This document shows positions 54,931 through 64,000 of a stretch of 64,000 nt of DNA, one piece after another. Positions within the stretch are counted from its first letter, which is position 1; every line of letters starts with the position of its first letter. This stretch comes from Caulobacter segnis. Its GTDB lineage: Bacteria; Pseudomonadota; Alphaproteobacteria; Caulobacterales; Caulobacteraceae. A program made the position numbers and the translations under genes. Under the pieces are notes generated by a model. That model did no database searches, had not been told where the DNA came from, and saw only the letters and a program-made list of their open reading frames with translations. The stretch lies in assembly GCF_019931575.1 (NCBI RefSeq), contig NZ_CP082923.1, forward strand, positions 124,001-188,000. The letters are read 5' to 3'.

Positions 54931-56049
54931 ATGAAGCTTACGATCGAACGGGCGGCGCTGCTCAAGGCGCTGGGGCATGTGCAGAGCGTTGTCGAACGGC
55001 GCAACACCATTCCGATCCTGTCGAACATCCTGCTGTCGGCCGACGGCGACCGCCTGTCGTTCTCGGCCACCGACCTGGACATGGAGATCATCGACGAGGG
55101 CTTCGCCCAGATCGACGTCCCCGGCCAGATCACCGCGCCCGCCCACACCCTGTACGAGATCGTCCGCAAGCTGCCCGACGGCGCCGACGTCTCGCTGACC
55201 TTCAGCGGCGACGATCCCCGCCTGGTCATCCAGGCCGGTCGTTCGCGCTTCAACCTGCCGGTGCTGCCGGCCGGCGATTTCCCGGTGATGAGCTCGGACG
55301 GCCTGTCGAACCGCATCGCGGTCGACACCAACGAGCTGATCCGCCTGATCGACAAGACCCGCTTCGCGATCTCGACCGAAGAGACCCGCTACTACCTGAA
55401 CGGCCTCTATCTCCACACGGTCAACGAGGGCGGCGAGACCAAGCTGCGCGCCGTGGCCACCGACGGCCACCGCCTGGCCCTGGCCGAGATGCCGGCGCCC
55501 GAGGGCGCGGTCGGCCTGCCGGGCGTGATCGTGCCGCGCAAGACCATCGCGGAGGCCCGCCGCCTGATGGAATCGGCCGGAGAGACGGTCGACGTCCAGC
55601 TGTCGCCGCAGAAGGTCCGCTTCGAGTTCGGCCAGGCCGCCCTGACCTCCAAGGTCATCGACGGCGCCTTCCCGGACTATCTGCGCGTCATTCCGCGCGA
55701 CAACGCCAAGATCCTGACCCTGGACAACGACCTGTTCGCCAAGGCCGTCGACCGCGTCGCCACCATCTCGGCCGAGAAGAGCCGTTCGGTGAAGCTGGCC
55801 ATCGAGCCGGGCCGCATCACCCTGACCGTCCGCAACATGGAAGCCGGCCAGGCCGTGGAAGAGGTCGAGGTCGACTACGACGGCGAGCCCTTCGAGATCG
55901 GCTTCAACGCCCGCTACCTGCTGGACGTCTGTGGTCAGATCGCCGGCCCGCAGGCCGAGTTCCGCTTCGCCGACCCGGCCAGCCCGACCCTGGTGGTCGA
56001 TCCGGTCGATCCGGGCGTGAAGTATGTGCTGATGCCGCTGCGGGTCTGA
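54931..56049 (+). CDS. dnaN: DNA polymerase III beta subunit (sliding clamp)
   Basis: A 372-residue clamp protein of three similar domains. MKLTIERAALLKALGHVQSVVERRNTIPILSNILL is the canonical beginning (first 20 residues suffice), ATDGHRLALAEM lies in domain 2, and the end is VDPGVKYVLMPLRV. It confers processivity on replication. No dnaA precedes it here; grpE lies 150 bases upstream. Confidence 0.97.
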   Translation: MKLTIERAALLKALGHVQSVVERRNTIPILSNILLSADGDRLSFSATDLDMEIIDEGFAQIDVPGQITAPAHTLYEIVRKLPDGADVSLTFSGDDPRLVIQAGRSRFNLPVLPAGDFPVMSSDGLSNRIAVDTNELIRLIDKTRFAISTEETRYYLNGLYLHTVNEGGETKLRAVATDGHRLALAEMPAPEGAVGLPGVIVPRKTIAEARRLMESAGETVDVQLSPQKVRFEFGQAALTSKVIDGAFPDYLRVIPRDNAKILTLDNDLFAKAVDRVATISAEKSRSVKLAIEPGRITLTVRNMEAGQAVEEVEVDYDGEPFEIGFNARYLLDVCGQIAGPQAEFRFADPASPTLVVDPVDPGVKYVLMPLRV

Positions 56050-56090
56050 TCCCGCGCGCTGGTTTCTGAGATCAAATGGGCCGGCGCTTG

Positions 56091-56137
56091 GAGCGCGATA
56101 GCCGAAAGTGTGGGCGGTTTCGGCGGCCATCGCGCTC
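56091..56137. repeat. dispersed palindromic repeat, copy 2 (GAGCGCGATAGCCGAAA type)
   Basis: GAGCGCGATAGCCGAAAGTG and GGTTTCGGCGGCCATCGCGC (ending TC) repeat the element at 15879-15926 with only the middle differing. It lies 41 bases after dnaN. A separate hairpin GGAGCCTGC/GCAGGCTCC with a 4-base loop follows at 56152-56173. Confidence 0.8.
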
Positions 56138-56203
56138 TAATACTTAGAGATGGAGCCTGCTTAGGCAGGCTCCAGGCGCCCGTTCTGCTTTCGGGGTTCT
56201 GTC

Positions 56204-58135
56204 ATGAAGAAGCTGCTCGCCGCCTCGGCCGCCGTCCTGGCCCTCGCCGCCGCCGTTCCCGGACTCGCCCAGCAGGTCGAGCGCCGCGAGATCGGCAATC
56301 AGATCCTCGAGAACGTGCCGGTCGCGGCGCCGGCGATCCGCGAGGGCCTGGCAAAGTACCAGAACGCCCGCTCGGCCTATTTCGACGACTGGGCGGCGAA
56401 TGGCGGCATGGTCGTCACCACGCGCTTCGGCAACACCAATCAGCTGCACCTGGTGGCCGGCCCGGGCGCCGACCGTAGCCAGATCACCTTCTATGACGAG
56501 CCCGTCGGCGTGGCCCACACCCTGCCGAACGGCCAGATCCTGTTCTCCAAGGACACCGGCGGCGACGAGTGGTTCCAGCTCTTTCTGCGCGACGCCGACG
56601 GCAAGACGGTCCAGCTGACCGAGGCGGGCACGCGCAACCAGTCGCCGGCCTGGTCAAAGGACGGTTCGGTGCTGGTCTGGTCGCGGGCGACCAAGGGCTC
56701 GGCCGACTACGACGTGCTGATGCGCGACCCGTCGGGCGCGACCAAGGTGATCTACAAGGGCCAGGGTCAGGTCTCGCCGATCGCGGTGTCGCCCGACGGC
56801 AAGACGGTGCTGCTGGGTCGCTACTTCTCGATCAACGAGTCCAAGCGCTGGCTGCTGGACGTGGCGACCGGCGCGCTGACCGAGCTGAACCCGAGCAAGG
56901 CCAAGATCGCTTACGACGGCGGCAAGTTCACACCGGACGGCAAGTCAGTGCTGCTGCTGTCGGACGAGGGCTCGGACTTCCTGCGCCTGACGCAGATCGA
57001 CCTGGCCACGGGCGCGAAGGTCAATGTCTCGGGCGAGCGTCCCTGGGACATCGAGGACTTCGCCCTGTCCGACGACGGCCGGATCCTGGCCTATGTCGTC
57101 AACGAGGACGGCTATTCGAAGCTGGTCGTGCGGGACTTCCGCACCCGTCGCGCGCTGCCGCAGCCCGAGCTGCCGGCTGGCGTCGTCTCCGGCATCGCCT
57201 TCTCGCCCGACGCCTCGAAGCTGGGCTTCAGCCTGGCCGCGCCGACCGCCGCCAGCGACGCCTGGAGCTGGGGCGTGACCGACGCCAAGCTGGAACGCTG
57301 GACGGCCTCGGAGCTGGGCGGGCTGGACGCCAAGGCGCTGGCGACCCCGGAGCTGGTCCGCTACCCCTCGTTCGACAAGCGCTCGATCCCGGCATTTGTC
57401 TATCGGCCCAAGCTGGCCGCTGGCCAGCGAGCGCCGGTGATCATCGACATCCATGGCGGGCCGGAGGGCCAGTCGCGCCCGACCTTCAACGCCTTCCACC
57501 AGCACACGGTGGCCGAGCTGGGCGCGGCGGTGATCGTCACCAACGTCCGCGGCTCGACCGGCTACGGCAAGACCTACCTGAACCTCGACAACGCCGAGAA
57601 GCGCGAGGACTCGGTCAAGGACATCGGCGCGCTGCTGGACTGGATCAAGACGCAGCCAGACCTCGATCCCAACCGGGTGGTGGTCTACGGCCAGTCGTAC
57701 GGCGGCTACATGTCGCTGGCCGTGATGACCCACTATTCCGACCGCCTGGCCGGCGGGATCGAGCGCTACGGGATCAGCAACTTCGTCTCGTTCCTGCAGA
57801 ACACCGAGGCCTACCGCCGCGACCTGCGCCGGGCCGAGTACGGCGATGAGCGCGACCCGAAGATGCTGAAGGCCTTCGAGACGATTTCGCCGATGAACAA
57901 CGTCTCCAGGATCACCAAGCCGATGCTGGTCATGCAGGGCTGGAACGATCCGCGCGTGCCCAAGTCCGAATCCGACCAGGTGGTCGCCAAGTTGCGCGAG
58001 AAGGGGATCGAGACCTGGTACGTCCAGTTCAAGGACGAGGGCCACGGCTTCCTGAAGAAGGCCAACAACGACCGCCGCCGCGAGGTGGAAACCCAGTTCC
58101 TGCAGAAGGTGCTGGGCGTTTCTCCGGCCCAGTAG
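56204..58135 (+). CDS. S9 family peptidase (prolyl oligopeptidase type), secreted
   Basis: A 643-residue serine peptidase. Signal peptide at about 1-22 (LAAAVPGLAQ). A beta-propeller domain spans about 40-370 (repeated blocks such as SPDGKTVLLGR). The alpha/beta-hydrolase domain follows: DIHGGPEGQSRPTF (oxyanion region), GQSYGGYM with nucleophile Ser498, Asp in QGWNDPRVP and His in EGHGFLKK. Likely a periplasmic dipeptidyl- or acylaminoacyl-peptidase. It sits between dnaN and recF, an accessory insertion in an otherwise replication-linked stretch. Confidence 0.92.
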   Translation: MKKLLAASAAVLALAAAVPGLAQQVERREIGNQILENVPVAAPAIREGLAKYQNARSAYFDDWAANGGMVVTTRFGNTNQLHLVAGPGADRSQITFYDEPVGVAHTLPNGQILFSKDTGGDEWFQLFLRDADGKTVQLTEAGTRNQSPAWSKDGSVLVWSRATKGSADYDVLMRDPSGATKVIYKGQGQVSPIAVSPDGKTVLLGRYFSINESKRWLLDVATGALTELNPSKAKIAYDGGKFTPDGKSVLLLSDEGSDFLRLTQIDLATGAKVNVSGERPWDIEDFALSDDGRILAYVVNEDGYSKLVVRDFRTRRALPQPELPAGVVSGIAFSPDASKLGFSLAAPTAASDAWSWGVTDAKLERWTASELGGLDAKALATPELVRYPSFDKRSIPAFVYRPKLAAGQRAPVIIDIHGGPEGQSRPTFNAFHQHTVAELGAAVIVTNVRGSTGYGKTYLNLDNAEKREDSVKDIGALLDWIKTQPDLDPNRVVVYGQSYGGYMSLAVMTHYSDRLAGGIERYGISNFVSFLQNTEAYRRDLRRAEYGDERDPKMLKAFETISPMNNVSRITKPMLVMQGWNDPRVPKSESDQVVAKLREKGIETWYVQFKDEGHGFLKKANNDRRREVETQFLQKVLGVSPAQ

Positions 58136-58148
58136 GGCTGGACGCCGC

Positions 58149-58445
58149 ATGGACAAGCCCGCCGGAGCGCTCGACGAGGTCTTCCAGGCGCTGGCCGACC
58201 CGACCCGGCGGGCGATCCTCGATCGTCTCGCCCAGGGGGCGGCCAGCGTCGGCGAACTGGCCGCGCCGTTCGACATGGCCCTGACCTCGTTCATGAAGCA
58301 CCTGAAGATTCTGGAGCGGGCCGGCTGGATCGCCACCCGCAAGTCGGGCCGCGTGAGGACCTGCGCCATCGTCACCGACCGCTTCGCCGACGTCGGCGCC
58401 TGGGTCTATGGCCACCGCGCGCTCTGGGAGAACCGTCAAGGCTGA
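58149..58445 (+). CDS. ArsR/SmtB-like transcriptional regulator
   Basis: A 98-residue winged-helix protein: VFQALADPTRRAILDRLAQG, ALTSFMKHLKILERAGWIATRKSGRVRTC (key: SFMKHLKILERAGW). No metal-binding CxC. It starts 13 bases after the S9 peptidase gene and is separated from the VOC gene by 70 bases, suggesting a small operon. Target unknown. Confidence 0.88.
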   Translation: MDKPAGALDEVFQALADPTRRAILDRLAQGAASVGELAAPFDMALTSFMKHLKILERAGWIATRKSGRVRTCAIVTDRFADVGAWVYGHRALWENRQG

Positions 58446-58515
58446 CGCAAGGGTCATATTGCGCCCGCTCATAAGGGCGCTAAGGTCCGTTTCATATCAA
58501 AACGGGAGGCGGCCC

Positions 58516-58887
58516 ATGGCCAAGGTAAACTATGTGACGGTGGGCTCGAACGACCTGGAGAAGGCCAAGACCTTCTACGATGGACTCCTGGGCTCAATCG
58601 GCTTCAAGCCGTTGTTCGAGCATCCGTCCGGCGGCCGCCTTTATCGTGGCGACGGCTGCATGTTCGGGGTGCTGGGCCCGTTCGACGGCAACCCGGCCTG
58701 CATCGGCAACGGGATGATGGGCGGCTTCGCCTTCGACACCGTCGAGGAGGTCGACGCCTTCCACGCCAAGGCCCTGGAGCTGGGCGGCAAGGACGAGGGC
58801 GCGCCCGGCGCGCGGATGCCCAAGGCCTATTTCGCCTATTTCCGCGACCTCGATGGCAACAAGCTCTGCGGCTACAAGATCGGCTAG
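58516..58887 (+). CDS. VOC (glyoxalase/bleomycin-resistance fold) family protein
   Basis: A 123-residue vicinal-oxygen-chelate protein: VNYVTVGSNDLEKAKTFYDGLLGSIGFKPL is the start of the first beta-alpha-beta unit, GGFAFDTVEEVDAFHAKALELGG the second, and YFAYFRDLDGNKLCGYKIG the typical end. Presumably a dimer with a metal site; substrate unknown. GGGAGG precedes the ATG. Confidence 0.9.
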   Translation: MAKVNYVTVGSNDLEKAKTFYDGLLGSIGFKPLFEHPSGGRLYRGDGCMFGVLGPFDGNPACIGNGMMGGFAFDTVEEVDAFHAKALELGGKDEGAPGARMPKAYFAYFRDLDGNKLCGYKIG

Positions 58888-58975
58888 GTTTCACGGGTCC
58901 AACTTTCGCCCCGATCCGGGCCGCTTGCGGTCTCTATCGGGGCGCATCCACGTCGCTCCCGATGTGGAGATGAGC

Positions 58976-59131
58976 ATGCGTATCGCCTGGGAGCGTGTCG
59001 GCGCGGTGATGGTGAGCATCGGCCTCTGGACCGTGCTGCTTGTCTTCGGACGGCACGCCCTGCATCTGGCGCGTGGCGAGGTCCACACCCTGGCCCACCT
59101 GGCGCTGAGAGGGCGCAGCCGACTGGTCTGA
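58976..59131 (+). CDS. small single-helix membrane protein upstream of recF
   Basis: A 51-residue peptide, MRIAWERVGAVMVSIGLWTV and on through one helix, then a basic C-terminus (GRSRLV). Start ATG 58976 has GGAG 6 bases upstream. No family recognised. It ends 44 bases before recF. Confidence 0.5.
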   Translation: MRIAWERVGAVMVSIGLWTVLLVFGRHALHLARGEVHTLAHLALRGRSRLV

Positions 59132-59175
59132 AGTCCGGGGGCTGCGCATCGCCGCCGAAATGCTATTAGGCGCTC

Positions 59176-62786
<3,611 letters not shown>

Positions 62787-62812
62787 AACGTCGTTCTAAG
62801 TGCTTGTCTTCT

Positions 62813-62853
62813 AAGCGTCGGGCGCCCGCTTCGCGGGCGTTCCGGCGCTTTTT
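62813..62853 (+). terminator. rho-independent terminator of gyrB
   Basis: AAGCGTCGG pairs with CCGGCGCTT at the base; CGCCCGC-TTC-GCGGGCG forms the top. A T-run (TTTTT including the stem end) follows. It begins 27 bases after the gyrB stop. Confidence 0.8.
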
Positions 62854-62893
62854 CGCGTTGTGCGGGCCTTCAGGCTTGGGGTGTGACCTTCCG

Positions 62894-62925
62894 CGTCATC
62901 GCGCCGCGATGACGAGGGCGTCATC
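62894..62925. promoter_or_regulatory. perfect palindrome plus half-site upstream of the chemoreceptor-like gene
   Basis: CGTCATCGCG-C-CGCGATGACG (62894-62914) is a perfect inverted repeat, followed by a third GCGTCATC at 62918-62925. It sits between the gyrB terminator and the next start codon. Confidence 0.5.
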
Positions 62926-62977
62926 TTGCGTGGATCGAGTTGATTCGCTCGAAAGTGTTTCGCGTGGGGGCGCACGG

Positions 62978-64000
62978 ATGGAACAAGACGCAAGTCTCCG
63001 TCCAGAACGGATTCTTGACCTCTCGGAGCGTCTGTCCAGCGTGGCGGGCGAAAAGATCGGCGAGATCGCCAGGGTCAATCGCGCGGCCAAGATGCTGGCC
63101 ATCAACGCGCTGATCGTCGCGGCGCGGGCGGGCGAGGCCGGCAAGGGCTTCGCGATCGTCGCCGAGGAATTCAAGAAGATCTCGACCGAGATCGACGCCG
63201 TGGCCGCCGCGCTGGACAGTCAGGTGCGCGCCGATCTGGACGAGCTGTCGGCCATCGGCGGGGCGATCCTGGGCCACATGCGCGGTCAGCGCCTGGCCGA
63301 CCTTGCTCTCAACGCCATCGAGATCGTGGACCGCAACCTCTACGAACGCACCTGCGACGTGCGCTGGTGGGCCACGGACTCGGCGGTGGTGGCGTGCCTG
63401 GCCGAAAGCGACGATACCGCCGCGCGCCGCTACGCTAGCGAGCGTCTGGGCGTGATCCTGGACGCCTACACCGTCTATCTCGACCTCTGGATCTGCGACG
63501 CCAAGGGGCGGGTGGTCGCCAATGGCCGGCCGGGCCGCTACCCGAACGTCATCGGCCGTTCGGTGGCCGAGGCGCGCTGGTTCCAGGACGGGATGAGCAC
63601 GGCCAGCGGCGACGACTTCGTGGCCTGCGACATCGAGCGGTCCCACGCGCTGGGCGACGCGCCGGTGGCCACCTACGCCACGGCGATCCGCGCCGGCGGC
63701 CAGTCCAAGGGCGAGGTTCTGGGCGTGCTGGGCGTGCATTTCGACTGGCGGCCCCAGGCCCAGGCCGTCGTGGACGGCGTGCGCCTGACGCCCGAGGAGC
63801 GTGAACGCTCGCGGGTGATGCTGCTGGATCAAAAGGGACGAGTATTGGCCTCGTCCGACAACCAGGGTGTTCTCAGCGAAGTCTTTCCGCTGGATGTCTC
63901 GGCCGGTCCGATGGGAAGCTACGCCGACGGGGAGATCACCGTCGGCTATGCATTGACGCCCGGCTACGAGACTTACGCGGGTCTTGGCTGGTACGGCTGC
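62978..64000 (+). CDS. chemoreceptor-like protein: MCP signalling-tip motif followed by a cache-like sensor domain; 3' end outside window
   Basis: The 341 visible residues start MEQDASLRPERILDLSERLS with no membrane helix or signal. Residues about 35-70 (MLAINALIVAARAGEAGKGF then AIVAEEFKKIS) match the hairpin-tip motif of methyl-accepting chemotaxis proteins (INALIxAARAGExGKGFAVVAxE). From about 100 a cache/PDC-like sensor follows: IEIVDRNLYERTCDVRWWATD, LDLWICDAKGRVVANGRPGRY, then YATAIRAGGQSKGEVLGVLGVHFDW. Cache domains are normally extracytoplasmic and N-terminal, so both the order and the location are unusual. ATG 62978 follows GGGGGCGCACGG. Confidence 0.75.
   Translation, partial: MEQDASLRPERILDLSERLSSVAGEKIGEIARVNRAAKMLAINALIVAARAGEAGKGFAIVAEEFKKISTEIDAVAAALDSQVRADLDELSAIGGAILGHMRGQRLADLALNAIEIVDRNLYERTCDVRWWATDSAVVACLAESDDTAARRYASERLGVILDAYTVYLDLWICDAKGRVVANGRPGRYPNVIGRSVAEARWFQDGMSTASGDDFVACDIERSHALGDAPVATYATAIRAGGQSKGEVLGVLGVHFDWRPQAQAVVDGVRLTPEERERSRVMLLDQKGRVLASSDNQGVLSEVFPLDVSAGPMGSYADGEITVGYALTPGYETYAGLGWYGC

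Overview
The window is about 68% GC, has dense short-gap genes on both strands and no mobile elements. Gene content and order (hrcA-grpE, dnaN, recF-gyrB, glmM/glmS, a ShkA-type hybrid kinase beside comM and ampG, a CC0125/CC1285-type lipoprotein, an Oar-like TonB-dependent receptor) point to an alphaproteobacterium of the genus Caulobacter or a very close relative. This is inferred from protein recognition, not from a database search. Most of the window is ordinary core chromosome.

Layout. 1-3.4 kb: truncated rsmB, a small oxidase-like membrane protein, an SDHAF4-type assembly factor, an unknown lipoprotein and a SnoaL-like protein. 3.4-9.3 kb: a large TonB-dependent receptor, gamma-glutamyltransferase and pyrF. 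9.3-14.8 kb: MarC, a UbiH-type hydroxylase, Trm112-like, Lon-N domain protein, CnoX chaperedoxin, ProXp-ala editing protein and DUF6065. 14.8-22 kb: a membrane protein/winged-helix operon with a striking paired operator, rhaT, the divergent glmM/glmS pair (UDP-GlcNAc synthesis) and an APC permease. 22-32 kb: cfa, GNAT, DUF1232-YhhN-NTF2 operon, SDR, lipoprotein, LysE, MAPEG, KTSC, argG and kup. 32-39.4 kb: Rrf2 regulator, MFS pump divergent from a WrbA-like flavodoxin, SDR, rlmN, ArsR/SRPBCC pair, DUF350 protein and an anchored trypsin-like protease. 39.4-49.9 kb: a leftward block gshB-comM-shkA-ampG, then rdgB-hemW and rsmI-yraN-sirB1. 50-64 kb: small membrane proteins, DUF2975/YozG pair, a PDZ pseudoprotease, rph, hrcA-grpE, dnaN, S9 peptidase, ArsR, VOC, recF-gyrB and a truncated chemoreceptor-like gene.

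How the parts relate. Several blocks serve information processing (rsmB, rlmN, rsmI, rph, rdgB, dnaN, recF, gyrB), proteostasis (hrcA, grpE, cnoX, Lon-N protein) and envelope synthesis or recycling (glmM, glmS, cfa, ampG). ShkA is, from published Caulobacter work, the c-di-GMP-controlled kinase at the top of the ShkA-TacA pathway; the residues I recall as its ligand contacts are present here.

What deserves a second look is mostly regulatory DNA plus two odd proteins: twin ACTCTG-N5-CAGAGT palindromes on a TTGACA promoter; stacked palindromes on an MFS promoter; an inverted pair of DnaA-box-like sequences just ahead of comM; a leader ORF coupled to rhaT; dispersed palindromic repeats; a trypsin/PDZ protein lacking catalytic His and Asp; and a cytosolic chemoreceptor-like protein with its signalling motif ahead of its sensor domain. 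I found no CRISPR array, rRNA, tRNA, prophage, insertion sequence or defence island, and no large undescribed multi-gene system.
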